From the NCBI GenBank assembly GCA_963788145.1, contig CAWBFQ010000006.1, positions 930,001 through 994,000 of the forward strand: a DNA stretch of 64,000 nt, in the 5' to 3' direction. The position numbers were made by a program, and so were the translations under genes. Origin of the DNA: UTCFX2 sp963788145 (lineage in GTDB: Bacteria; Chloroflexota; Anaerolineae; Anaerolineales; UBA4823). Numbering within the stretch: position 1 is the stretch's first letter; each line of letters opens with the position of its first letter. Below the pieces are notes generated by a model that was not told the DNA's origin, made no database searches, and saw only the letters and a program-made list of their open reading frames with translations. This document shows positions 38,942 to 48,183 of this stretch, in pieces.

Positions 38942-40765
38942 TTAGGTCGGATCGTTCGAACTGGCGATTAAGCCCTCGATTTGCATGATGCGCACAGCGT
39001 TTGTGGTTGGGCATGGCCCGGGACGGATGAGATAATCAAAAACTAGCCGGTCTTGATTGACCTGATCCCGGAAATGGAAGTTATGCACCTGTTGACTTTC
39101 CTCCGCAAGCCCGGCCAATTCCAGATCGTGGGTCGCGATCAACCCCACCCCGTTTTGACCAATCAATTTGCGCAGGTATTCCCGACTGCCGATCAGGCGC
39201 TCGCGGTTATTGGTTCCGCGAAATAACTCGTCAATCAGATAAAGCAGTGGGACAGGATCATCCGCCTGCACCTGCGCGAATAACTTTTTCAGGCATTGCA
39301 CCTCGGCGTAAAAGAACGACCAGCCATCCACCAGCGATTCGCTGATCCGCATGCAGGTCGCCATGCGCATCGGAATGGTTTTCATCTCGGCTGCGCACAC
39401 CGGGCCGCCGGCATACGCCAGGCGCAGGTTCACACCAATCGTTTTAAGAAAGGTGCTTTTTCCGGCCATATTCGAGCCAGTGATGATGAATACTTCGCCT
39501 GTATCTGGCAGGATAAAGTCATTGGAAACCCGCCGGTGGGAAGGGATCAGCGGATGGCCGATCTTTTGGCAGCTCAAAACCGGGGTTGCCCGGTTTTCCA
39601 TCTGCGGCAGGCAATAATCTGGATGCAGATAGGCGAAATTCGCCAACGAGTTCAGCGCTTCCAGATTAGACCACGCCTCCAGCCAGATAGGCATCTCTTT
39701 GCCAAGATGGGCCTGCAATCCGCCTGCCAGCAGCGCAAAAAGGTAATCCCACGGCAGGATAATATTCAGCGCCAGGCCAAGGAAAGGGTTGCTGCGCATC
39801 CCGACCCCTGCTGTGACCCATTTGACCCTGCGGATGATGCTGGAAGGTCGTGGAGCGGCTTCCCGAAACGGCGCCAGCAAACGCAGCAGATGAGGCCGCA
39901 TCCCAACCGGGTAGGTTTCCAGGTGGCGCAACAGGATCGCAAACCGGTCCAGTTCTTGATCCAGCCGGACGATAGCCGCCAGGAACTCCTTCAGCAGCGG
40001 CGCGTTGTAATTATAGATGATGAAATAAATAACGAACCCGGCGATCCAATACGCCGGAATTACCCCCAGGGAGTTCAGTACGAATAAACACAGGTTGAGA
40101 GTAGAGAGGATTACACCGATCGCCAGCAGCCCTTTCAAGCGGGCAGCCGGGAAAGGCGCGCTGATCCAACCAAGCAAGCGCTCGCCTTGCAGCATTTCAG
40201 CGGAAACCATCCGCAGATGAAGCAGCAGCCGGTCGCGAAAACGCGGCAGCGTTGCCAGTTCAGCGACCACCTGCTGACGCTGCTGGATCTGATCCAGGTG
40301 GGGGCGTGCTTCAAGCAGCCAGCGCTGCAGCCGTTGGACGCCATTCTGTGATACAGCCAGATCGAGCAGATGATGGAGCGAGCGCGGCCCGCTTATATCC
40401 AGATCGATATCGACTGAGCTGCGTGTAGAAGAATTGGGGGGCGCTGGAATATGTTCCCAATCCAAATTCAACCGGGCCAGTTGTGTTTGGCGGATATCGC
40501 GCCAGATCTGAAAACGCCTCAACCAGGTATCCAGCCTGCGTTGCAGCAAGACGATTGAGACAAAAGGCAGCCAGGCGATCAGGAATACCCAGCGCGCTGT
40601 CCCCACGGGCAGGTTGGCGATGGAAAACCAGGCCACAGCCGCTCCACCTAAAAATGCAGCCAGGCGATACCAGCTAAATCGGTCTTCAAGCGCCTTGATC
40701 TGATCCACCCGCTGGTTCAGCCGGGCGATTTGCCGCTCGAATTGTGTGGGAGTGATGACGCGCAT
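38942..40765 (-). CDS. Membrane-associated MutS-family ATPase
   Basis: A 607-residue protein with the MutS core and clamp and the ATPase domain, but no mismatch-recognition or Smr domain. Walker A is TGSNMAGKSTFLK, Walker B is LYLIDELFRGTNNRER, and a DHDLELAG-type His motif (ATHDLELAGL) follows. A pair of TM helices near residues 42-80 and another hydrophobic pair near residues 205-260 place it at the membrane. Proteins of this kind are annotated as MutS-like or MutS domain V proteins and have no established function. ATG 40765 gives the full length. It sits on the same strand as the alpha/beta hydrolase, 19 bases upstream of it. Confidence 0.85.
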   Translation of the reverse strand: MRVITPTQFERQIARLNQRVDQIKALEDRFSWYRLAAFLGGAAVAWFSIANLPVGTARWVFLIAWLPFVSIVLLQRRLDTWLRRFQIWRDIRQTQLARLNLDWEHIPAPPNSSTRSSVDIDLDISGPRSLHHLLDLAVSQNGVQRLQRWLLEARPHLDQIQQRQQVVAELATLPRFRDRLLLHLRMVSAEMLQGERLLGWISAPFPAARLKGLLAIGVILSTLNLCLFVLNSLGVIPAYWIAGFVIYFIIYNYNAPLLKEFLAAIVRLDQELDRFAILLRHLETYPVGMRPHLLRLLAPFREAAPRPSSIIRRVKWVTAGVGMRSNPFLGLALNIILPWDYLFALLAGGLQAHLGKEMPIWLEAWSNLEALNSLANFAYLHPDYCLPQMENRATPVLSCQKIGHPLIPSHRRVSNDFILPDTGEVFIITGSNMAGKSTFLKTIGVNLRLAYAGGPVCAAEMKTIPMRMATCMRISESLVDGWSFFYAEVQCLKKLFAQVQADDPVPLLYLIDELFRGTNNRERLIGSREYLRKLIGQNGVGLIATHDLELAGLAEESQQVHNFHFRDQVNQDRLVFDYLIRPGPCPTTNAVRIMQIEGLIASSNDPT

Positions 40766-40901
40766 AACGATTTGGGATGATTATATCCGTAAATTCGTAT
40801 CTGTTTGCTTTTAAAATTTTGGCGCTTTGGGATTTTCCAGCCTTGAGATACAAAATGGCTGTTCTGCTTGTCCTGGGAAGCCGACCGAAATATGAATACC
40901 G

Positions 40902-42414
40902 TTATCGTCGTATCACAGGTAGAAAGAGCGGGTTTTGCAAAATTACGTTGATCGTCGCTGTGTGGGTAGCTGTGTTGGTGCGCGTCGGCGTCCGGGTTGC
41001 TGTGGAGGTTGGCGTTCGGGTCATTGTGGCGGTTGAGGTCTTGGTAGGGGTGGAAGTCTGAGTGCGGGTAGGGGTAGCTGTTCGAGTGCGGGTTGGCGTC
41101 GGGGTATAGGTTGAACCGGAGGTCGCCTGGCCATAATAGGCTGAACTCTGGATATTGCATTCCCCATAACCCACTTTGAAATAACCATTCCCATTCCAGC
41201 CAGACCCCCAACTGTTGCGGATCAACCAATATCCGCCGGCGTCGTCGTAACCGACCATCACCACGGCATGGTTGCTGCCGTAGTCATTCGTGCAGCGGTA
41301 GATATCCCCATCCCAATATCCGCCGTAGTCGCTCAGGATCCCCATCGAGACGGACAGCGGTCCGATGGATTGGAGCTGCTGTTTGATTGTAGCCGGTTCT
41401 GAGGAGCCAATATAGCCAGTCTGGCTGAGAAACTTCAGGCGGCTGTCCCAATCCAAGCAGCGGTTTGAGCAGGTCGCGTCGCTGCATCTTGGGAAGATGT
41501 TGTATGTACAGTTTGTTGAACAGGTTGATCCACTACAAGAACAGCCGCTTCCATCCACATAAGGCATGCAGCCCTCGTCGGGGATGCCATAATTTTTAAT
41601 GTTCGCTTAACGCCAGAGATTTATACCCACCGCAGCAGTTCCCATCGGAGGTATCGCAATCGGATACCAGGTATTGCTCTGAAAGATCCAGGTCTAGGTT
41701 CGGATTATTCGCTGCGATGTTGTGGGCAGCCTCAGCCACACCCACGGCCGAAAAAGCCCAGCAGCTGCCGCATCCGCCCTGGTTGCGCACCGGCGGCAGC
41801 CAGTTGGAACCCTGATACGTTGTCCAATCAAAGGATGCCAGCGGCGCTTCGGGGGCAGAGGGTTGCTGTGGTTTGACCGGCTCCTCCTGGGCTGGTTCTG
41901 GTTCGCTGGCGCCTTCATTCTTGTCTACGATCTCGTCCTGGGCGCAGCCGGTTTGCACGCTTTTCTGATCCAATCCGAACAGATCGGTTACCGGGGCTGA
42001 AGTCTTGCCGTCTTGGGAAACACACAGCGCATATTCTGGTGAGTACGGACTCTTCCCGTCCTTCATCACAATCGTTTGATATCCAAGTACGGCGCAATAT
42101 GAATATTGCTGCCCACATTTACCGGTCAGAAAATCCCAATCATTGCATGCTCCGTCCGGGAACACACATTCACCGCTCTGTCCGTCCGATCCATCCAGGA
42201 TGTGGTAGTAATATCCCAAATCCCGGCAATAGACCGCGGCCGGGTTGGCGATATTCCCAATCGGATCGCGCAGATCGTTTGGCTGATCTGTGCTGGATTG
42301 CGCCAACGGGTCACTGGAAGCGGGTTGGGTGGTTCGATCCGTGGAGACGAAAATAAAAATCATCCACACCAGGATCAACAGGCTGCCGAAAATAAGGATC
42401 GGTTTATTTTTCAT
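40902..42414 (-). CDS. Secreted papain-family (C1A) cysteine protease with DUF333-like N-terminal domains, frameshifted
   Basis: An exported protease of about 500 residues. A signal anchor follows MKNKP. Two DUF333-like modules come next (AAVYCRDLGYYYHILDGSDG, then GECVFPDGACNDWDF, and a degenerate second copy). The papain domain has the active-site Cys in NQGGCGSCWAFS, the His in SNHAVVMVGYDDAGG and the Asn in LIRNSWGSGW. A Thr/Pro/Arg-rich linker leads to the tail NPLFLPVIRR. The first frame ends at 41596 (SLALSEH). The next frame continues IKNYGIPDEGCMPYVDGSG to 40902; an indel near 41600 joins them. ATG 42414 is preferred over TTG 42426. It probably degrades or matures extracellular proteins. 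Confidence 0.88.
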
Positions 42415-42581
42415 CAACAGGCCCAAACGAGCGAATCGATATCAGATCAAGCTCCGTTTGCTATCTTGATTATAGCTTCCCAAGGGGATTCCATATCTTA
42501 CATTTTTGTAATCTACACCTTGCGCTCTTTAACATTCGCCTAGAATTTTTCAAAATCTGGATGATTTATACATTATACTGC

Positions 42582-42609
42582 TTGACTCTCATCTAATATC
42601 CCCTATAAT
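42582..42609 (+). promoter_or_regulatory. Strong sigma70-type promoter
   Basis: TTGACT (42582-42587), a 16-base spacer and a perfect TATAAT (42604-42609) on the plus strand. Transcription would start near 42616, about 200 bases before the next start codon. Confidence 0.8.
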
Positions 42610-42615
42610 AAAAGT

Positions 42616-42760
42616 AGATTGATTGATAAAGGTATTCATTATAGATGATGTCAAAGATCCAAATTCGGTCCATGCCGGTCATCTGAGCCGGAAAGCCTCC
42701 CCAGTCGCGATACGCGTCCAACGATACGCCCGGCTCGATCTCCGAGCCGGGTTTCTTTCT
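42616..42760 (+). ncRNA. Structured leader or small RNA ending in an intrinsic terminator
   Basis: The segment from the inferred start to the terminator is about 140 bases and contains no gene. The terminator stem is CCCGGCTCG/CGAGCCGGG (42729-42751) with loop ATCTC, followed by TTTCTTTC. An earlier GAGCCGG (about 42686-42693) is complementary to the 5' arm of the stem, so a competing antiterminator pairing is possible. This is the architecture of an attenuator or riboswitch; I cannot match it to a named class. It could instead be a free small RNA. Confidence 0.5.
42729..42760 (+). terminator. Intrinsic terminator upstream of the 78-residue gene
   Basis: A perfect 9-bp GC-rich stem with a 5-base loop and a T-rich tail sits 63 bases before ATG 42823, downstream of the promoter at 42582. 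Confidence 0.8.
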
Positions 42761-42822
42761 AAGCTGATCCATCTTACCCGTTAGGATCGCTTGGCTAAGC
42801 GCAAGTATTTTGGAGGTGTGTC

Positions 42823-43059
42823 ATGTCCGAGAACAATGCTTCGTTCAATCTGGATGTTTTTGAAGGGCCGCATTCGAAGCTCGAAATATCTTATATCGAG
42901 GAATACTTGAAGACCAAAGGCTATCTCTGGGCGGATCTGTGCCTGTTGCTGGAAGATGAAGCAAAGAAAATCATGACCGAAGCCTGTCGCTATGCTACAA
43001 TTAAACTGGCCGATCATGAAGCGAGGGCAAAGTTCCGCCGTGATATTCACATCGACTGA
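42823..43059 (+). CDS. Small protein of unknown function (78 residues)
   Basis: Not recognised. ATG 42823 follows TTTTGGAGG at a good distance. The protein is acidic, mostly helical and has no signal peptide or TM helix. Visible features are KLEISYIEEYLKTKGYLWAD and a Lys/Glu-rich helix. It overlaps the start of the amidohydrolase gene and shares the leader with attenuator-like structure. The overlap suggests a translationally coupled small partner or regulator of the enzyme. Confidence 0.65.
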   Translation: MSENNASFNLDVFEGPHSKLEISYIEEYLKTKGYLWADLCLLLEDEAKKIMTEACRYATIKLADHEARAKFRRDIHID

Positions 43060-44704
43060 GACCGCCGACCTGGTCTTGACCCAGGCATGTCTATCCACAT
43101 CGCAGGCCGTCCGGACTGCCCCGCAGGCGCTAGCTGTGCGCGCAGGACGGATTGCCTATGTCGGCGACCAGGCTGGGATAGCTGGCTGGATCGGACCTCG
43201 CACCCGCCTGATTGACCTGGAGGGGCGCCTGGCGCTGCCGGGTTTTTTCGATAGCCACTGTCACGCCACCTCCGCTGTCGATGAGCTATATTCGGTCATG
43301 TTGACCGGGCTAACCGATCTGAAATCCTACCAGGAGCGCATCGCCGAGTTTTTGTTTGCCCACCCCGGGCTGGCAGCCTTGCGCGGCGTGGGTTGGCTGC
43401 CGCCGCTTTTCCCACCGAATGGTCCCACCCGCCAGCTTCTGGATGGGTTGGCGTCGCACATCCCCGTGGTGCTGTATTCGCAGGATTATCACAGCGCCTG
43501 GCTCAACAGCCGCGCCCTGGCGCTGGCTGGGATTTCAGCCGATACGCCCAATCCCCCCGGTGGAGTGATCGAACATGAACTTTCCGGCGATCCGAGCGGC
43601 ACGCTGCGCGAGTCTGCCATGGATCTGGCGGCAAGGGTCATCCCACCCTATACGGTTGAGCAGTATATGGAAGGTTTCAAAGCCTTCCAAAAATGGGCCC
43701 ATGCCTGGGGGCTAACCGCCGTGCATATTCCGCACCTGGAGGACCCCGCCGAAATCGAGCTTGAAGCTCTGCAGCGTCTGGATCAGGCGGGTGAATTAAA
43801 ACTGCACCTGGTGGTGGGTTTGCAGGTTAAACCAGATGATGAGCTATCTGTGATCGAAAAAATATGCGACCTGCGCACAAAATGGAGCCCACAGGGAGCA
43901 GATCACGCTACCTTCCAGATCAAAACTGCCAAAATCTTCATGGATGGGGTCATCGAAGGTGGGACGGCATTTCTCGACCAGCCATACGCCCATCGCCCTG
44001 AATGGCGCGGTGAGGCGCTTTGGGATCTGACAAAATATAATGAAATGTGCGCAGCTTTAGAGCGGGCCGGATTCCAGATCCATGTTCACGCCATCGGAGA
44101 CGCGGCGGTGAATGCCGCCCTGGATGGTTTTGACTATGCCCGCCGGGTAAACGGCCCTTGGGCTGCTGAAGGCTCGCCGCGGCATGGCATCACCCATCTC
44201 CAGCTTGTGCGTCCCACGGATATCCCCCGTTTTGCCGAATTGGGCGTGGTTGCTTTTCCGCAACCCTATTGGTTTCTCAAAGACTCTTTCTATGAGCTTG
44301 CGCTGAAATTCCTTGGCCCCGAGCGCGCCAATCATCAATACCCGCTCAAATCCTTTTTTGATCAGGGTGTGATCACTGCTTCTTCCAGCGATTATCCGGT
44401 TACTATTCCCCCTCGCCCGCTCGATGCGATCGAATCCGGGGTCACCCGCGCCGTTCCTGGCGAGCGGGATCCCTTCTGCTCGCTGCCGCCCTCAAGCGAG
44501 CGAGTTTCACTGCAACAAATGATCGCCAGTTTTACCATCCATCCCGCCCAGGCTTTCTTCCTCGAGCGCCAGATCGGATCGCTTGAACCTGGCAAACTGG
44601 CTGACCTGATTGTTCTGGATCGGGATATTTTTACTCTCGAGGCGGATCAAATCCACACTGCAGAAGTGAAGATGACCATTTTCAATGGAGAGATACAAGT
44701 GTAA
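43016..44704 (+). CDS. Amidohydrolase family 3 (YtcJ-like) enzyme
   Basis: A protein of about 560 residues with a TIM-barrel amidohydrolase fold. The metal-site motif is LPGFFDSHCHAT (HxH), the Lys-containing strand is FQIKTAKIFMDGVIEGGTAF, later ligands are in IHVHAIGDAAV and GITHLQL, and the terminal Asp region is TASSSDYPVT. The small N-terminal beta-sandwich (LVLTQACLSTSQAV) and its return strand at the end (ADLIVLDRDIF) are complete. Members hydrolyse N-acyl or related amide bonds; the substrate is not evident. ATG 43016 and GTG 43040 are both possible starts, and both overlap the upstream 78-residue gene. Confidence 0.87.
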   Translation: MKRGQSSAVIFTSTETADLVLTQACLSTSQAVRTAPQALAVRAGRIAYVGDQAGIAGWIGPRTRLIDLEGRLALPGFFDSHCHATSAVDELYSVMLTGLTDLKSYQERIAEFLFAHPGLAALRGVGWLPPLFPPNGPTRQLLDGLASHIPVVLYSQDYHSAWLNSRALALAGISADTPNPPGGVIEHELSGDPSGTLRESAMDLAARVIPPYTVEQYMEGFKAFQKWAHAWGLTAVHIPHLEDPAEIELEALQRLDQAGELKLHLVVGLQVKPDDELSVIEKICDLRTKWSPQGADHATFQIKTAKIFMDGVIEGGTAFLDQPYAHRPEWRGEALWDLTKYNEMCAALERAGFQIHVHAIGDAAVNAALDGFDYARRVNGPWAAEGSPRHGITHLQLVRPTDIPRFAELGVVAFPQPYWFLKDSFYELALKFLGPERANHQYPLKSFFDQGVITASSSDYPVTIPPRPLDAIESGVTRAVPGERDPFCSLPPSSERVSLQQMIASFTIHPAQAFFLERQIGSLEPGKLADLIVLDRDIFTLEADQIHTAEVKMTIFNGEIQV

Positions 44705-44710
44705 TCGTTG

Positions 44711-45068
44711 CAGCGCCATGTCATTGCGAGGAGCTGCACTTGCGACGAAGCAATCCTGTATGTAAGGAGAAAGGCTGCTTCGTTCCTCGCAGCGACATGA
44801 GGCAAAGAATGGCTTGCAATGACATCACGCCCACAGCGCCATGTCATTGCGAGGAGCTGCACTTGCGACGAAGCAATCCTGTATGTAAGGGGATGGGCTG
44901 CTTCGTTCCTCGCAGCGACATGAGGCAAAGAATGGCTTGCAATGACATCACGCCCACAGCGCCATGTCATTGCGAGGAGCTGCACTTGCGACGAAGCAAT
45001 CCTGTATGTAAGGGGATGGGCTGCTTCGTTCCTCGCAGCGACATGACGCAAAGAATGGCTTGCAGCAA
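44711..45068. repeat. Three tandem copies of a 123-bp dispersed palindromic repeat
   Basis: CAGCGCCATGTCATTGCGAG begins at 44711, 44834 and 44957, giving an exact 123-base period. Each unit has partly complementary ends (ATGTCATTGCGAGG and TTGCAATGACAT, plus an internal GCTTCG/CGAAGC pair), typical of small non-autonomous palindromic elements. The third copy degrades after its first 105 bases. The period is divisible by three, so long spurious reading frames occur on both strands; none is a gene. Confidence 0.9.
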
Positions 45069-45072
45069 GATG

Positions 45073-46138
45073 TTAATCCTGATCCTGTGCGAGGATACAG
45101 GCTGCTTCATGACCATCCGCGCTGCGTTTCATCGGCGGATCCACCAGCCGGCACTGCTCGCCCGCGAGCGGGCAGCGTGGATGGAATCGGCATCCGGGTG
45201 GAAGGTTCAAGGGGTTAGGCGTCTCGCCCTGCAGGATGATCCGCTTGCGGCGCAGACGTGGGTTCGGAACCGGTGCAACCGAGAGCAGCGCTTGCGTGTA
45301 AGGGTGGCGCGGGTCATTGAGCACCTGTTCTGTTGTTCCGCTCTCCACAATCCGCCCCAGATACATCACCATCAACCGGTCTGCAAAATAGGAAACCGTC
45401 CCCAGGTCGTGGGTGATGAACAGGATGCTGATCCCGCGTTTGCGCTGCAGCTCCCGCAGCAAATTCAAGATTTCGGCTCGGATGGATACGTCCAACATCG
45501 AAACCGGTTCATCTGCAAGCAGCAACTCTGGCTGCAGCGCCATCGCCGCTGCGATCACCACCCGTTGGCGCTGTCCACCCGATAGCTCGTGCGGATAACG
45601 CAGGAAATAATCCCCTGCCGGGCGCAAACCGGCGTCTTCCAATGCCGCCGCGGCCCGCTCTTCCCGTTCGCGTGTCCCGCGCGCCAGCCGGTGGACCTCT
45701 AGCGGCTCGGTCACGATCTCGTAAATCGTCGCTCTTGGATTGAGCGAACTCGTATGGATCCTGAAAGATCATCTGCGCTTTGCGCCGCAAATCGCGCAGT
45801 GTGATGAACGGATCATTGGAGGAAAAATTTTGTGACCGGGTTCGCTTGCCTCGCCGCACTTGTTGTCCATTGAAGCGAATATCCCCGCCGGTTGGTTCTT
45901 CCAACCCGATCAGCGTCCGGGCGATCGTGGTCTTTCCGCTGCCCGATTCACCCACAAGCGCCAGTACTTCCCCCTGCTGCAGATCGAATGAAACCCCATC
46001 CACCGCCCGTACAAGCTGCTCTGCCTGCGCTCGTTTTGAAAATGCCAATGAGCGCCCAACTCGAAAATGCTTTACCAGCCCTTCGACATGCAAGATTACA
46101 CCCTGCTGCTCTGAAGCCCGCTCACCTCTCTGATTCAT
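45073..46138 (-). CDS. Oligopeptide/dipeptide ABC transporter ATPase (OppF/DppF-like), frameshifted
   Basis: The second ATPase of the importer, about 355 residues. Frame one (from ATG 46138) has LHVEGLVKHFRVG, Walker A GESGSGKTT and the Q-loop IFQDPYE. The frame then changes near 45735, and the second part supplies EPLEVHRLARGTRERE, signature LSGGQRQRV, Walker B LLLADEPVSMLD, switch His FITHDLGT and the C-terminal Opp-type domain with Cys residues (CRFHPRCPLAGEQC). That C-terminal domain is specific to peptide/nickel importer ATPases. It is last in the operon, 8 bases after the first ATPase. The repeat array begins directly after its stop. Confidence 0.9.
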
Positions 46139-46146
46139 GGGACGCT

Positions 46147-47193
46147 CTAATCCCCCTCCAGCCGGTGACAGGCTGCCAAATGGCGCGTTTCAGATAGACC
46201 CAACTTGCCTGCCTTGTCCGATTTTGCCCCAAACCCGGCTGCACTCGAGATCCACTTAAGCGCCGGATCGCCCTCTTTGCAGATTTGCATGCTGAAAGGA
46301 CAGCGTGGTTCAAACCGGCAGCCAGGCGGCAGGTGATCCAGCCTGGGCGGTGAACCAGGGATGGAAACCAGCGTTTCGTTGGGATGGTTCAGATCGGGGA
46401 ATGCCTGCAGCAGCAGTTGGGTGTAGGGGTGCTGAGGGTTGTTATAGACCGCATCGATGGGGCCGTATTCGGCCACCTTGCCGCCGTACATCACCACCAC
46501 ATCCTCGCACACTTCGGCCACAACCCCCAGATCGTGGGTTACCAGCACAATTGCCAACCCCAGTTCGTGCTGGATCGACTTGAGCAGTTCCAACACCTGC
46601 GCCTGGATCATCACGTCCAGGGCCGTCGTCGGCTCATCGGCAAACAGCAGACCAGGCTCGCAGGCCAGCGCCATCGCGATCATCGCCCGCTGGCGCATCC
46701 CACCCGAATACTGATGCGGGTATTGGTTCTTGCGTGAATTCGCGATCCCTACCAGATCAAGCAGCCGATCCACGCGCGCTTCCGCTATCTTCTTATCCAG
46801 GGCTTCATGGTGACAGATCGGCTCGAGGATCTGATCGCCAACCCGAACCACAGGGTTGAGGGCGTTCATTGCCCCCTGGAAGATGATTGCCATTTCTCGC
46901 CAGCGGTAGCGCCGCATCTCTTTCTCGTTCAAAGCCAGCAGATCGGTGATTCGCCCATCGCGTTCTTTGAAAAACATCTCACCGTGGGTGATCCTGCCGC
47001 TGGATGGTAACAGGCGCATAATCGACATCAGGGTGGTTGTTTTGCCGCAGCCCGATTCGCCCACCAGCCCAAGCGTCTGTCCGGGGAATACATCGAACGA
47101 GACGTCCTCCAGCGCATGGGCGGCATTGCCGCCGCCGAGGAAGTCGGTGCTTAAACCCCGCACACTTAACAGCGCCGTTGATTCGGTCGCCAT
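46147..47193 (-). CDS. Oligopeptide/dipeptide ABC transporter ATPase (OppD/DppD-like)
   Basis: A 348-residue ATPase. Walker A is GESGCGKTT, the Q-loop is IIFQGAMNAL, the signature is YSGGMRQRA, Walker B is LLFADEPTTALD and the switch His is VLVTHDLGVV. The Opp/Dpp C-terminal Cys motif (CRFEPRCPFSMQIC) is present. ATG 47193 shares its A with the TGA stop of the preceding permease (TGATG), so it is translationally coupled. An apparent longer reading to 47385 overlaps the permease and is not supported. Confidence 0.94.
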   Translation of the reverse strand: MATESTALLSVRGLSTDFLGGGNAAHALEDVSFDVFPGQTLGLVGESGCGKTTTLMSIMRLLPSSGRITHGEMFFKERDGRITDLLALNEKEMRRYRWREMAIIFQGAMNALNPVVRVGDQILEPICHHEALDKKIAEARVDRLLDLVGIANSRKNQYPHQYSGGMRQRAMIAMALACEPGLLFADEPTTALDVMIQAQVLELLKSIQHELGLAIVLVTHDLGVVAEVCEDVVVMYGGKVAEYGPIDAVYNNPQHPYTQLLLQAFPDLNHPNETLVSIPGSPPRLDHLPPGCRFEPRCPFSMQICKEGDPALKWISSAAGFGAKSDKAGKLGLSETRHLAACHRLEGD

Positions 47194-48182
47194 CAGTCTC
47201 CCTCCCAGGTCTGGCTGGTGGATTTGAGCGGTCCTGGTCTGGTCAGACGCGCCACCATCTGAGATTCGCTCTCCAGGTGATGGGAAATCAGGCGTGGGTT
47301 CAATATCTCTTCCAAGACGTTCCCGAGCAGCACGCAACCAAGCGAGACCCACACGATTGCCAACCCGGGCGGCAGGTAAAACCACCAGGCTCCATTTGAG
47401 ATCGCGTTCCGGTCAAAAGCGAAGTTCAACATCGTCCCCCAGGATGGGCGAGTGGGATCGCCCAATCCCAGGAAAGCCAGCCCGGATTCGACCAGGATCG
47501 CGACCGAAATCACCAGCACCGTGTTTGCCACAATCAATGGCAGCACCTGCGGCAGGATATGCAAGCGGATGATGTGCCATGCGCCGGCGCCGATCGCTCG
47601 TGAGCGGGCTACAAACTGGCGTTCTTTGATGCTGAGCACTTGCGAGCGCACCAGGCGCGCGCTGGTCGTCCAGTAGAGCAACCCAATCACCGCCACCAAT
47701 ACGGTAATCGGCGAGATGTGCAGCTCCAGCCGGCGCAGCGTCGCCACCAGGATCAGCATCAGCGGCAGGTCGGGAATCACCAGCAGCACATCGGTCGTGC
47801 GCATCAGCAGCGTTTCGATTGCGCCGCCGAAATACCCCGCCAGGATGCCCAGTGTGCTCCCGATGAACATGGCAATAAAACCGGCCAGGAAGCCGACCGT
47901 CAGTGAGATGCGCGCCCCAAAAGCTAGCTGCGCCCACACATCCCGTCCGGCGTCGTCGGTGCCAAGCGGTCCATGCTCGCTGGGTGAGGCAAAGATCATC
48001 GCTTTCCCATTTTCGTCTCGCACTGTTTCATTTGGATGATAAGAGGTCAAGGAAGGCGCGAATATCGCCAATAACAATGCGCTGACTACCAGGAACACGC
48101 CAATCAACCCCATCCGGTTGGCGCGAAATACCCGCCAGAAAGCCAGTGAACTGCGTCGAAGTTTCATCCAGCGGTTGTTCAT
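47193..48182 (-). CDS. Oligopeptide/dipeptide ABC transporter permease (OppC/DppC-like)
   Basis: A 329-residue permease with an N-terminal OppC/DppC_N helix (GLIGVFLVVSALLLAIFAPS) and the classic loop GPLGTDDAGRDVWAQLAFGA. The EAA-type loop is visible as FVARSRAIGAGAWHIIRLHI. ATG 48182 lies one base after the stop of the OppB-like gene. It forms the channel with the OppB-like partner. Confidence 0.95.
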   Translation of the reverse strand: MNNRWMKLRRSSLAFWRVFRANRMGLIGVFLVVSALLLAIFAPSLTSYHPNETVRDENGKAMIFASPSEHGPLGTDDAGRDVWAQLAFGARISLTVGFLAGFIAMFIGSTLGILAGYFGGAIETLLMRTTDVLLVIPDLPLMLILVATLRRLELHISPITVLVAVIGLLYWTTSARLVRSQVLSIKERQFVARSRAIGAGAWHIIRLHILPQVLPLIVANTVLVISVAILVESGLAFLGLGDPTRPSWGTMLNFAFDRNAISNGAWWFYLPPGLAIVWVSLGCVLLGNVLEEILNPRLISHHLESESQMVARLTRPGPLKSTSQTWEGD

Positions 48183-48183
48183 C

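Noticed and set aside
39296..40087. A 263-residue plus-strand frame opposite the MutS-like gene
   Set aside because: It is a shadow of a well-conserved ATPase gene.
44647..45051. A 134-residue minus-strand frame in the repeat array
   Set aside because: The 123-base period is divisible by three, so any frame without a stop repeats; there is no independent evidence for a gene.
44711..45068. A CRISPR array
   Set aside because: The repeats are 123 bases long with no short-repeat/unique-spacer pattern and no cas genes are nearby.
44740..45585. A 281-residue plus-strand reading frame beginning in the repeat array
   Set aside because: It consists of CHCEELHLRRSNP-type translation of the dispersed repeat and then runs antisense to the ABC ATPase gene.
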